This document shows, in pieces, positions 34,833-43,078 of a stretch of 64,000 nt of DNA (positions are counted from its first letter, which is position 1; each line of letters starts with the position of its first letter). Location: assembly GCF_900116555.1 (NCBI RefSeq), contig NZ_FPAT01000003.1, forward strand, positions 186,001 to 250,000, written 5' to 3'. The notes under the pieces are model-generated. The model was not told the DNA's origin. It saw only the letters and a list, made by a program, of their open reading frames with translations, and did not search any database. Source of the DNA: Actinopolyspora lacussalsi subsp. righensis (GTDB taxonomy: Bacteria > Actinomycetota > Actinomycetes > Mycobacteriales > Pseudonocardiaceae). Both the position numbers and the translations under genes were made by a program.

Positions 34833-36950
34833 GTGAACGAGGTTCAGTCATTGCCGGAGTCATATCCGAACGCGCATCGCACGGACACGATGGAAACGCC
34901 GCACGGGCTCGAGGTGCGCGATCCCTACCGCTGGCTGGAGGACCCTTCGGACCCGGCCTGCGAGGCGTGGTCACGTGAGCAGGACCGGCTCACCGACGCG
35001 TGGCTGCGCGGCCTGCCCCGGCGCGAGGAGATCGCCGAGCGGCTGAGCGCACTGCTGCGCACCGGGTCGGTGTCGGCGCCGGTGTGGCGCAACGGCCGCT
35101 CGTTCTTCACCAGACGGGAGAGCGACCAGGAGTTCCCGGTGCTGTTCGTGCGTGAACCGAGCGGAACGGTCCGACAACTGCTCGACGTGACCGAACTCGA
35201 TCCGTCCGGGCTGACGACGCTGGACCGGTGGACTCCCAGTCCGGAAGGGGACCGACTCGCCTACCAGGTCTCGAGCGGCGGGGACGAGGAGTCGCTGCTG
35301 CACGTGCTGGACGTGACCACGGGCGAACTGCTGGAAGGTCCCATCGACCGGTGCCGCTACTCCTCGGTGGCCTGGCTTCCCGGCGGTGCCGAGTTCTACT
35401 ACGTCCGCAGGATCGCCCCCGAGCTGGTCCCCGAGGACGAGCGACAGTTCCACCGCCGGGTGTGGCTGCACCGGGTGGGAAGCGACCCGGACGAGGACGT
35501 GCTGGTCCACGGCGAACAGCTGCATCACACCTACTTCTACTCCGTGAGCCTGTCCCCGGACGGTAGCTGGCTGCTGGTGCACGGCAGTCCGGGAACGGCA
35601 CGTCGTGATTCGCTGTGGATAGCGGACCTGCGAAACGGTGAGCGCGTTCCCGAGCTGCGACGCGTGTTGGACGACGAGCAGGGCGTGCGGGCGAGCGCTC
35701 GGGTGGAACCGGACGGGTGGATGTACATCCGCACCACGCTGGACGCCCCGCGCGGCAGGCTCTGCGTCGCCGATCCGGACCGTCCGGACCCGACCGACTG
35801 GACGGAGCTGATCCCGGAGGATCCGGAATCGGTGCTGGAGACCTCGCGTTGGCTCGACAGCACGGGGTCGGATCCACGGCTGGCCGTGTTGCGCACCGCA
35901 CACGCGGTCTCCGAACTGACACTGCACGACGCGGGCACCGGCGAGCTCCGTCGTGCGGTGCCGTTGCCCGGCACCGGCCAGGTGACCACGGTGAACACGG
36001 TGGACACCCGGACCACGACCGGACGTGACCGCATCTGGCTCGGCTGGACCGATTTCGCCACTCCACCGTGCGTGTACTCGTACTCGGTGGCCACGGACGA
36101 GACGGAGGCGGTGGAACACGCCCCCGGCCAGGAGGCCGTACCGGAGATAACCAGCACCCAGCTGAGTTACAGCTCGGCGGACGGCACCACGGTACGGATG
36201 TTCGTGCTTGCTCCCGCCACACCACCGCCCGGGCCACTGCCCACGCTGCTGACGGGGTACGGCGGTTTCGCACTGTCCAGGGAACCCGCCTACACCCCCA
36301 ACGCGCTGGCGTGGGTAGCCGCTGGCGGCGTGTGGGCGTTGCCCTCGTTGCGCGGTGGTGCCGAGGAAGGGGAACAGTGGCACCGAGCGGGCATGCGGGA
36401 GAACAAACAACGCGTTTTCGACGACTTCCACGCCGCGGCCGAGCACCTGATCGAGCGGGGCTGGACCACCTCGGACCAGCTGGCCATCAGCGGTGGCTCC
36501 AACGGCGGGCTGCTCGTGGGGGCGGCGCTGACGCAACGCCCCGAGCTGTACCGGGCAGTGGTCTGCTCGGCGCCGCTGCTGGACATGGTGCGCTACGAGA
36601 AGTTCCTGCTCGGCAGATTGTGGAGCGAGGAGTACGGCAGCGCCGAGAATCCCGAGGAACTCGAATGGTTGCTGTCCTACTCGCCGTATCACAACATCGA
36701 CGAGGCCACCGAGTACCCGGCGGTGCTGCTGTCGGTGTTCGAGTCGGACAGCCGGGTCGATCCGATGCACGCACGCAAGATGTGCGCGGCACTGCAGCAC
36801 GCGACGAGTTCACCACCGGACAAACGCCCCGTACTGCTCCGGCGCGAGACGGAGGTGGGGCATTCGGCACGTTCGGTCTCCCGTAGTGTGGGCATGGCGA
36901 CCGACCATTTCGCGTTTCTCGCGGAAGCCACCGGACTCATCCGGAAGTAG
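34833..36950 (+). CDS. Prolyl oligopeptidase family serine peptidase (S9A)
   Basis: A peptidase of about 705 residues. The N-terminal beta-propeller starts at HGLEVRDPYRWLEDPSDP. The C-terminal alpha/beta hydrolase has the nucleophile in SGGSNGGLLVGAAL (about 556), the Asp in ESDSRVDPMHARKM (about 640) and the His in EVGHSARS (about 676). PSLRGGAEEGEQWHRAG is typical of S9A. GTG 34833 is the working start; TTG 34851, with GAGG upstream, is a good alternative. It cleaves short peptides in the cytoplasm. A hairpin follows the stop. Confidence 0.93.
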   Translation: MNEVQSLPESYPNAHRTDTMETPHGLEVRDPYRWLEDPSDPACEAWSREQDRLTDAWLRGLPRREEIAERLSALLRTGSVSAPVWRNGRSFFTRRESDQEFPVLFVREPSGTVRQLLDVTELDPSGLTTLDRWTPSPEGDRLAYQVSSGGDEESLLHVLDVTTGELLEGPIDRCRYSSVAWLPGGAEFYYVRRIAPELVPEDERQFHRRVWLHRVGSDPDEDVLVHGEQLHHTYFYSVSLSPDGSWLLVHGSPGTARRDSLWIADLRNGERVPELRRVLDDEQGVRASARVEPDGWMYIRTTLDAPRGRLCVADPDRPDPTDWTELIPEDPESVLETSRWLDSTGSDPRLAVLRTAHAVSELTLHDAGTGELRRAVPLPGTGQVTTVNTVDTRTTTGRDRIWLGWTDFATPPCVYSYSVATDETEAVEHAPGQEAVPEITSTQLSYSSADGTTVRMFVLAPATPPPGPLPTLLTGYGGFALSREPAYTPNALAWVAAGGVWALPSLRGGAEEGEQWHRAGMRENKQRVFDDFHAAAEHLIERGWTTSDQLAISGGSNGGLLVGAALTQRPELYRAVVCSAPLLDMVRYEKFLLGRLWSEEYGSAENPEELEWLLSYSPYHNIDEATEYPAVLLSVFESDSRVDPMHARKMCAALQHATSSPPDKRPVLLRRETEVGHSARSVSRSVGMATDHFAFLAEATGLIRK

Positions 36951-36960
36951 CAGGTCAGCG

Positions 36961-36985
36961 GCGGGTGCTTCACAGGAGCACCCGC
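36961..36985 (+). terminator. 9-bp hairpin after the S9 peptidase
   Basis: GCGGGTGCT and AGCACCCGC pair perfectly around a 7-nt loop, 10 nt after the stop. Confidence 0.75.
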
Positions 36986-37140
36986 GCTCGCATCGTGGAC
37001 GGCGGGGCGTTCACGAAGCTCGCTCGACAACGCCGGGCGCACCGGCCCACCCGTCGGATCGCCGAAGCGCACGTGTGGGAGGCCCCACTCGTACGCCGAC
37101 CGTGAAGAACTTTCCAACGTCCGCGTGGAGCCCCGAAACC

Positions 37141-38121
37141 ATGACGACCACGTTGCCCCTGGCACAGTCCCACTGCTCGGACGATTCGAGCCGATGGTGC
37201 GAGACCGTCTTCGACTGGACCAGCAACGCGTGGCTGGCCAACTACTCGGAGATGCTGATCGCCACCCCGCTGCGGATTCTGCTGATCGTCGTGGTGGCGT
37301 TTTTGACTCGCTACATCCTGCACCGGATCATCACCAGGCTCAGCCGCACCAACGGCGAGGCACCGAAGCTGCTGCAGCCACTGCGGGAACGGCGTGGCGA
37401 GGCGGTATCGGGCGAGACGCTGGCCGAGCAGCGGAGCCAGCGAGCACGAACACTGGGCTCGGTGCTGAAGTCGGTGATCAGCTTCGTGGTCTTCGTGTTC
37501 GCGGGTTTCTACGTGCTGCGACAGTTCGGCGTGGATCTGGCACCGTTGATCGCCTCGGCCGGAATCGTCGGTGTCGCGCTGGGGTTCGGCGCGCAGAACC
37601 TGGTGCGCGACTTCCTGTCCGGCATGTTCATGATGATCGAGGACCAGTACGGGGTCGGCGACTGGGTGGACCTCGGTGAGGCCGGCGGTACCGTGGAGAC
37701 GGTGGGACTGCGAGTCACCACGCTGCGCGACATCAACGGCACCGTCTGGTACGTGCGCAACGGCGAGATCCTGCGGGTCGGCAACTCCAGTCAGGGCTAC
37801 GCGGTCGCGGTGGTGGATCTGCCCGTGGCACACAGCAGTGACGTGGCGCGCGCGCAGGAGGTGGCGCAGTCGGTCGCGGCCTCGGCGGCACAACTGGAAC
37901 CGCTCTCCAAGGACGTACTGGAGAAGCCGGAGATGCTCGGTATCAACCAGATCACCTCGGATACGATCACGCTGCGGTTGACCGCCAAGGTGCGTCCGGG
38001 ACAGCAGTGGGCCGTGCAGCGCCTGCTCCGCGCCGAGATCAAGCGGGCCTACGACGAGGCGGACATCAAGCCGCCCTACCCGGCTGGGCGCTTGATGCCG
38101 GAACCAGGCGAACAGCAGTGA
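37141..38121 (+). CDS. Small-conductance mechanosensitive channel (MscS family)
   Basis: A 326-residue membrane channel that releases solutes on osmotic downshock. Helices lie at about 38-58 ([15 protein letters not shown]) and about 105-125. The pore helix is [28 protein letters not shown], followed by the beta domain [19 protein letters not shown] and [14 protein letters not shown] cytoplasmic linker of about 45 charged residues lies between helices 1 and 2. The C-terminus is a typical alpha/beta MscS domain. ATG has GGAG about 10 nt upstream. glbO starts 25 nt further on, so the two may be cotranscribed. Confidence 0.93.
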   Translation: MTTTLPLAQSHCSDDSSRWCETVFDWTSNAWLANYSEMLIATPLRILLIVVVAFLTRYILHRIITRLSRTNGEAPKLLQPLRERRGEAVSGETLAEQRSQRARTLGSVLKSVISFVVFVFAGFYVLRQFGVDLAPLIASAGIVGVALGFGAQNLVRDFLSGMFMMIEDQYGVGDWVDLGEAGGTVETVGLRVTTLRDINGTVWYVRNGEILRVGNSSQGYAVAVVDLPVAHSSDVARAQEVAQSVAASAAQLEPLSKDVLEKPEMLGINQITSDTITLRLTAKVRPGQQWAVQRLLRAEIKRAYDEADIKPPYPAGRLMPEPGEQQ

Positions 38122-38146
38122 CGTCGAAGCCTCCCGAGGAGGGCAT

Positions 38147-38530
38147 GTGAGCACTCCGGAAACCTTCTACGACGAGGTAGGTGGCGAGGCCACCTTCCGA
38201 GCCATCGTGGCCCGCTTCTACGAGGAGGTCGCCAAGGACGAGCTGCTCAGACCGCTGTACCCGGAGGAGGATCTCAGCGGCGCCGAGCAACGGCTGCGCC
38301 TGTTCCTGATGCAGTACTGGGGCGGCCCGCAGACCTACTCGGAGCAGCGCGGGCACCCTCGACTGCGGATGCGGCACGCCCCCTTCAAGATCGGACTCGC
38401 CGAGCGTGACGCCTGGCTGCGCTGCATGCGAATCGCCCTGGACGAGGTGGAGCTGACGCGGCAACAGCGTGACCGGCTCTGGCAGTACTTCGAGATGGCC
38501 GCACACAGCATGGTCAACTCGTGGTTCTGA
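38147..38530 (+). CDS. glbO: Truncated haemoglobin, group II (GlbO type)
   Basis: A 127-residue truncated globin that binds haem and oxygen. It has [22 protein letters not shown] with Tyr at B10, RPLYPEEDL, the proximal His in [10 protein letters not shown], and Trp at G8 in RDAWLRCM, all group II marks. GTG is preceded by GAGGAGGG. It matches Rv2470 in position, followed by the alpha-glucosidase-like genes. Confidence 0.95.
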   Translation: MSTPETFYDEVGGEATFRAIVARFYEEVAKDELLRPLYPEEDLSGAEQRLRLFLMQYWGGPQTYSEQRGHPRLRMRHAPFKIGLAERDAWLRCMRIALDEVELTRQQRDRLWQYFEMAAHSMVNSWF

Positions 38531-38562
38531 CCTCGTGGTTCCGACTCCGCGTCGGCACGAGG
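38531..38562 (+). terminator. Hairpin after glbO
   Basis: CCTCGTG-(3 nt)-CCGAC pairs with GTCGG-CACGAGG around a 5-nt loop, beginning at the glbO stop. It should end the glbO transcript. Confidence 0.7.
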
Positions 38563-38911
38563 CGGTCGACCAGCTCACCGTTTGTTCCGGGCGAACACCC
38601 GGTCGGCTCAGGACCGTCCACCACCCCACGACCTCGCTGCGTATCCTGATCAGGCGTGCTCGGTCGCCTCCGCTTCGAAGTGATCGGTCCTTTCGGGCAG
38701 GTCCACACCGGACCGCCGTTCTCCGGTGATCTCCCCAGCGACGACGGGCGGCGGTGGGAGTGCTGGAATACCCGGCACGACACCGCGGCAGAGTTCGCGG
38801 TATTACGGTTATCGACAACATCGACACCGGAGACCGGCGTCGCAGCCGGCGTCCGGGCGCATCGGCCTCGTCGCCGGACACTCGGCTACGGTGGCCGGAC
38901 GCAGTTAAGGG
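38563..38911. other. Gap before the GH13-like pair
   Basis: About 350 nt. One plus-strand frame from GTG 38656 opens with LGRLRFEVIGPFGQVHTGPP but runs into the next gene out of frame and has no known family; I do not call it. The region must include the promoter of the GH13-like pair. Confidence 0.4.
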
Positions 38912-38920
38912 GTGACCACT

Positions 38921-40219
38921 GTGCGCCGCTGGACAGAACAAGACGCCCCCGCCCAGGAGCGGCTTCCCTGGTGGTGGGACGCGACGCACTACGCGATCGA
39001 CGTCCGACTGTTCGCGGATTCCGACGGTGACGGTGTCGGCGATCTGGACGGGTTGCGCAACCGGCTGGGGTATCTCGAACTGCTCGGCATCGACACGGTG
39101 TGGCTCACCGGGGTCGCGATGACCGGTGTGGGTCCCAACATCGGTGAACCGCGGCAGGCCGCCGCGATCCTGGAGTCGTTCGAACACCTGACCACGGCCG
39201 CCCACGACTGCGATCTGCGGGTTACCCTCGACATCGGTGCGGACATCTCCGATCTCCGGCAGCCCCGGGCGCAGCAGGAGCTGGTCCGCACGCTGCGATT
39301 CTGGACCGACCGGGGGGTCGACGGTTTCCGCCTCGCCCTCTCCCGTCGTGGTGCGTACTCCGGTGGCCCCGACGCCGAGGGGCTGGATCCGGAGACCTCC
39401 CGCGCCATCAGGGCGGCGCTGGCGGAGGAGTCGGACAGGCTGATCGGCTCTCTGGTGGAGGAGCAGCAGTCCAGCCGGGGGGTGTGGGACGTCGATTTCA
39501 ACCGATCCCTCGCGGAGGCGGAGTTCGAGGCGGGTGAGATCCGGGAGGCGATCAGCAAGGAACTGGCCGCCTGCCGGGAGTTCGGAACGCGCCCCGGCTG
39601 GATGGTTTCCGGCCGGAGCACCCCGCGACAGGTCACCCGGTACGGCGGTGGTGAACTCGGTCGTGCGCGTGCGCAGGCGATGTCACTGGTGACGCTGGCG
39701 CTGCCCGGAGTCGTGTGCATCGACAGCGGGGAGGAGCTCGGGCTGCCCGAGGTCATCGACTCCGACGCCGAGAAACGCCCCGGCGAACTCGTCGGTGCGC
39801 GGGTGCCGATGCCGTGGGAGGGCAACGAGCCACCGTACGGCTTCAGTGCGACCCCGACCTCCTGTCTACCGGTACCGGCCGACTGGCGGGAGCTCACGGT
39901 CGAGGCACAGTTGGAGAGCGCGGATTCCACCCTGTCGCTGTACCGTCAGGAACTGGAACTGAAACGCACCGCTCCCGCGGAAGCCGGTGTCGGCGAGAGC
40001 TCCGGCACCGCGGGGCTCTTCGACGAGGACACCGTGGAATGGTACGGAGCCCCGAGCGGCTGCCTGGCGTTCCGACGGGGCGTGGGCGGAGTGATCTGCG
40101 CGCTGAACACCTCGGAGCAACGGGTGCCACTCCCCCCGGGAGAGCTCCTCCTTTCCAGCACTCCGCTGGTGGACGGGCAGCTACCGCCGAACTCGGCGGT
40201 GTGGCTGACCGCGAACTGA
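38921..40219 (+). CDS. GH13-like protein without catalytic residues, copy 1
   Basis: A 432-residue protein on the alpha-glucosidase (GH13) scaffold: ATHYAIDVRLFADSDGDGVG, DLDGLRNRLGYLELLGIDTVWLT, RFWTDRGVDGFRL, MPWEGNEPPYGFS, and a C-terminal beta domain. All four catalytic regions are changed. Region I (normally D-x3-N-H) reads DIGADISD. Region II (GFRxD) is GFRLA, so the nucleophile Asp is lost. Region IV (F-x2-N-H-D) is MVSGRS. Domain B, about 65 residues, is missing. It is probably not a hydrolase. GTG 38921 has AAGGGG 8 nt upstream; GTG 38912 is also possible. It occupies the aglA (Rv2471) position. Confidence 0.85.
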   Translation: MRRWTEQDAPAQERLPWWWDATHYAIDVRLFADSDGDGVGDLDGLRNRLGYLELLGIDTVWLTGVAMTGVGPNIGEPRQAAAILESFEHLTTAAHDCDLRVTLDIGADISDLRQPRAQQELVRTLRFWTDRGVDGFRLALSRRGAYSGGPDAEGLDPETSRAIRAALAEESDRLIGSLVEEQQSSRGVWDVDFNRSLAEAEFEAGEIREAISKELAACREFGTRPGWMVSGRSTPRQVTRYGGGELGRARAQAMSLVTLALPGVVCIDSGEELGLPEVIDSDAEKRPGELVGARVPMPWEGNEPPYGFSATPTSCLPVPADWRELTVEAQLESADSTLSLYRQELELKRTAPAEAGVGESSGTAGLFDEDTVEWYGAPSGCLAFRRGVGGVICALNTSEQRVPLPPGELLLSSTPLVDGQLPPNSAVWLTAN

Positions 40220-40493
40220 CCGGGTTCGCCCGCGGTATCGACGACCGGTGCGGTGCTCGCCGACGCGTCGGCGCCGAGACACCACACCGGTGGCTCGCAC
40301 CGCCACGGGTCCCGCGACCGGTCTCGGGACCGCTGGTTTCGGGGTCACCGGTTCCGGTCACGCCGGAAGTGTGGCGCGGGGAAACCGTGGTGCGTGGACG
40401 ACGGACAACGGCTAGACGCCTCGTTCGATCCGACGAGATTTCAAGATCCACTCGATCGTGGTCCCGTCGACATCGCTGCGACGGGGAAACTCA

Positions 40494-41756
40494 GTGACAG
40501 GATGGGCCACCGTGGGCTTGAGCGAATTGAGCCGCGAAGACTCGACGGCGGGGCGTGGCTGGTGGGAAGACCGAATCTTTTACCGTATCGATGTCCGGGC
40601 GTTCAGCGACTCCGATGCCGACGGGGTCGGTGATCTGGAGGGTGTTCGGGACAGACTCGGGTACTTGGAACTGATCGGTATCGACGCCATCTGGTTGACC
40701 GGTGTGCTGGCTTCACCCGTGGGGCGCCCCGGGCAAGGGCGGGACGTGGATCCGTTGGTAGGCACCCTGAGCTCGTTGGAAACGCTGCTGGCCGAAGCAC
40801 ACGCGGCGGGGATGCGGGTGACGTTGGACCTCGCCGTGGACGGCACGGAGATCGTTCACAGCGAGAACCAACGGGAACTGGCGGAATCGCTGCGGTTCTG
40901 GAGCGGGCACGGCGTCGACGGGTTCCGTGTCGCCGCACTACCGGGCATCACCGGCCCGATCGACGAGTCCACGCACCGGATCGTGCGAATGATCCGCTCG
41001 GTGCTCGACGAACGGGAATCGGTCATGCTCGGCGGCCTGGTCAACGGCTGGCGCACCGGACTCGGCGATCTCGTGGAGCTGGACCTCGGCGTGGACCTGC
41101 GATTCAGCCTGACCCAGTTCGACGCCACCGAGATACGCCGGATCGTGGACACCGTGCTGACGGACTCGGACAACAACGCGGGAACACCGGTATGGACGCT
41201 GTCCACATGGGAGAACCCGCGCCCGACCACCCGATTCGGGGGTGGTGCGCACGGCCTGGCACGCGCACGGGCGATGGCGTTGGTCCAGTTCGCGCTGCCG
41301 GGGTCGGTCGGAGTGGACAACGGAACGGAACTGGGTCTGCCGGAATCCGAGAAGCCGGACCGCACGAGCAGCCACCCCGCCCGCGGCCCGATCCCCTGGG
41401 AAGGAACACAACCGCCGTTCGGTTTCTCCGCCGCGCCCGGCAACTGGTGGCCCACCCCACCCAGCTGGGCCGCCAGCACCGTGGAGGCGCAGTTGGAGGA
41501 CCCGTTGTCGACGCTGTCGCTGCACCGCAACGCGATGGAACTGCGACGCCGCCACGAGATCGCGCACCGCACCACGGTGCGCTGGTACGGCGCGCCGCGC
41601 GGCTGTCTGGCGTTTCGCTGCGACCGTGCCGGCCTGACCTGCGCGCTGAACGCTTCCGGCACGAGCGTGCCGAAACCGCCGGGCACGGTCGTGCTGTGCA
41701 GCGGATCGTTGGAGGGCGAACTCATCCCGCCGAACACGGCGGTGTGGCTGACCTGA
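40494..41756 (+). CDS. GH13-like protein without catalytic residues, copy 2
   Basis: A 420-residue paralogue of the preceding protein: RIFYRIDVRAFSDSDADGVG, GVRDRLGYLELIGIDAIWLTG, SLRFWSGHGVDGFRV, IPWEGTQPPFGFS. Again the nucleophile is absent (GFRVA), region I is DLAVDGTE, region III is MLGGL without the acid/base Glu, region IV reads LSTWEN, and domain B is deleted. It keeps a DVDPL stretch that copy 1 lost. GTG 40494 is preferred for its purine-rich GGGGAAA upstream. The two copies keep open frames and the same erosion, which argues for a new non-catalytic job. Confidence 0.85.
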   Translation: MTGWATVGLSELSREDSTAGRGWWEDRIFYRIDVRAFSDSDADGVGDLEGVRDRLGYLELIGIDAIWLTGVLASPVGRPGQGRDVDPLVGTLSSLETLLAEAHAAGMRVTLDLAVDGTEIVHSENQRELAESLRFWSGHGVDGFRVAALPGITGPIDESTHRIVRMIRSVLDERESVMLGGLVNGWRTGLGDLVELDLGVDLRFSLTQFDATEIRRIVDTVLTDSDNNAGTPVWTLSTWENPRPTTRFGGGAHGLARARAMALVQFALPGSVGVDNGTELGLPESEKPDRTSSHPARGPIPWEGTQPPFGFSAAPGNWWPTPPSWAASTVEAQLEDPLSTLSLHRNAMELRRRHEIAHRTTVRWYGAPRGCLAFRCDRAGLTCALNASGTSVPKPPGTVVLCSGSLEGELIPPNTAVWLT

Positions 41757-41818
41757 GTCGGCCGGGAGGTTCCGCCGAGCGCACGACCCGGCAACCCGGC
41801 CGAAGACTTCAATCAGGT
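41757..41818 (-). repeat. Dispersed intergenic repeat, copy D
   Basis: On the minus strand it reads TTGAAGTCTTCGGCCGGG, then GGGTCG and GCTCGGCGGAACCTCCCGGC. It matches the left part and core of copy C base for base over most of about 55 nt. It fills the gap between the GH13-like copy 2 stop and the convergent gene at 41813. Confidence 0.6.
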
Positions 41819-42454
41819 CAGCAAGGGCAGCAGAGCGTACCGCCGTCGAACCACGGCCCCGAACCGGGAGTCGATGCGAAGCCACGTCTCGGTGGCGCTG
41901 ACTCGTACGATCTCCTCCTCCGGAGGATCACTGGCCAGAAAACCCATCCCGGTCAGCACGAACAAGCAGCGCAACGGAACTTTGACCTGCAGCCCCGAAC
42001 CGCTGACGGTGAACACTTCCTGATCCATCAGCGAAGCGGGCGGGGTGCCCTTCGGCCCCACGTTCTGCCTGGCGACACCGACCCCCTGCTCGGCGACCTC
42101 ACCGACCACCCTGGCCGGTAGGTCGTCCACGTGCCGCCACCCCTCCGGAGGAGGCAGCTCGGAGCGCCACAGCAGGTCCCGCTCCGGGCCGGGATCCATC
42201 ACCGGCCCGTTGGAAACCGTCAAGGCGGCCAACAACTCGTTGCCCGAGACGCTCACGTCGGCGGGTTCGACCTCACCACCCACCGAACGAGTGCACAGCG
42301 CGTCGAACGGGGTGGCCGACCAGACGTCGATCCGTTCGGCGTCGGACCTGTTCCGCAACCGCACGACCGCCTGACCGTCCAGCCGCACGGCACGGGCCAC
42401 GAACGCGCTCAGGTCGTCACGTTCGACCGAACCGGGCATTCGCAGTTCAGGCAA
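41813..42454 (-). CDS. Conserved actinobacterial protein (Rv2474c position)
   Basis: A 213-residue soluble protein of no named function. Its place between a thioesterase gene and the alpha-glucosidase-like genes matches Rv2474c. Features seen: LSAFVARAVRLDGQAVVRLR, then a Trp-rich PPPEGWRHVDDLP, and a basic C-terminus (RIDSRFGAVVRRRYALLPLL). It overlaps the thioesterase gene by 8 nt and is coupled to it. No signal peptide or membrane segment. Confidence 0.82.
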   Translation of the reverse strand: MPELRMPGSVERDDLSAFVARAVRLDGQAVVRLRNRSDAERIDVWSATPFDALCTRSVGGEVEPADVSVSGNELLAALTVSNGPVMDPGPERDLLWRSELPPPEGWRHVDDLPARVVGEVAEQGVGVARQNVGPKGTPPASLMDQEVFTVSGSGLQVKVPLRCLFVLTGMGFLASDPPEEEIVRVSATETWLRIDSRFGAVVRRRYALLPLLT

Positions 42455-42887
42455 TTCGCTGCTCCTCGTTCACGAGCGGATCGAGTACCCACTCCGCGAG
42501 GAACGAACGCTCACCCTCGGTGAGGCGACGCGGACGTCCGGCTCGCAGATCGTAGGGAACCATCATGGTCTCGGCAGTGGCCACCGAATCGTCACCACCC
42601 GCGGCGACAGCGTAGTCGACCACGAACGAGGCCGTGCGCAACTCGCGCACCGACATGCGCACCTGCACGGCTCCCATGCGGTATTCCACCGGAGAGCGGT
42701 AGTCGACCGATAACCGGGCCACCACCATTCCCTCCGCCATGCCGCCGTGGCCCCGCCGTTCCGCTTCGTTGAAGAGCAGCCCCGCACGGGCCTCCTCGAG
42801 CAGCGTCACGGTTCTGGCATGGTTCACGTGCCCGAAAGCGTCCATATCGGACCACCGCAGGGGCACTTCGGTGACGTAGGCTCCCAC
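42447..42887 (-). CDS. Hotdog-fold acyl-CoA thioesterase (4HBT type)
   Basis: A 146-residue thioesterase-superfamily protein. The catalytic segment is RWSDMDAFGHVNHARTVTLL, with Asp at the usual position and EEAR on the long helix. GMVVARLSVDYRSPVEYRM forms the following strands. GTG at 42887 has AAGGAAGG upstream. It corresponds to Rv2475c and lies just after gdh. It would hydrolyse an acyl-CoA; chain preference is unknown. Confidence 0.92.
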   Translation of the reverse strand: MGAYVTEVPLRWSDMDAFGHVNHARTVTLLEEARAGLLFNEAERRGHGGMAEGMVVARLSVDYRSPVEYRMGAVQVRMSVRELRTASFVVDYAVAAGGDDSVATAETMMVPYDLRAGRPRRLTEGERSFLAEWVLDPLVNEEQRIA

Positions 42888-43029
42888 CTTTTGCCTTCCT
42901 TAGCGCACAGCCGAACAACAGGGGCCGGACAACGACCGCGCTGCCGGGTCCCCCGGTTACACCGTACGCGGCCACGGTACGGAACCGGATCCGACGAACG
43001 GCCCACCGCCTGCCGGGCAGAGCGGGAGG

Positions 43030-43071
43030 CCCCTCGGGCCGGTCGGCGGGTGAACGAACCGACCCGAGGGG
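43030..43071 (-). terminator. Hairpin after the glutamate dehydrogenase gene
   Basis: CCCCTCGG...GGTCGG pairs with CCGACCCGAGGGG with a small bulge. It lies 8 nt beyond the stop at 43079 and upstream of the thioesterase, so gdh and the thioesterase may be separate units. Confidence 0.65.
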
Positions 43072-43078
43072 AAAGCCC

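Noticed and set aside
38656-39030. Plus-strand frame before the GH13-like copy 1
   Set aside because: It overlaps the next gene in another frame and turns Arg-rich. Only its first 50 residues look protein-like, which is not enough to call it.
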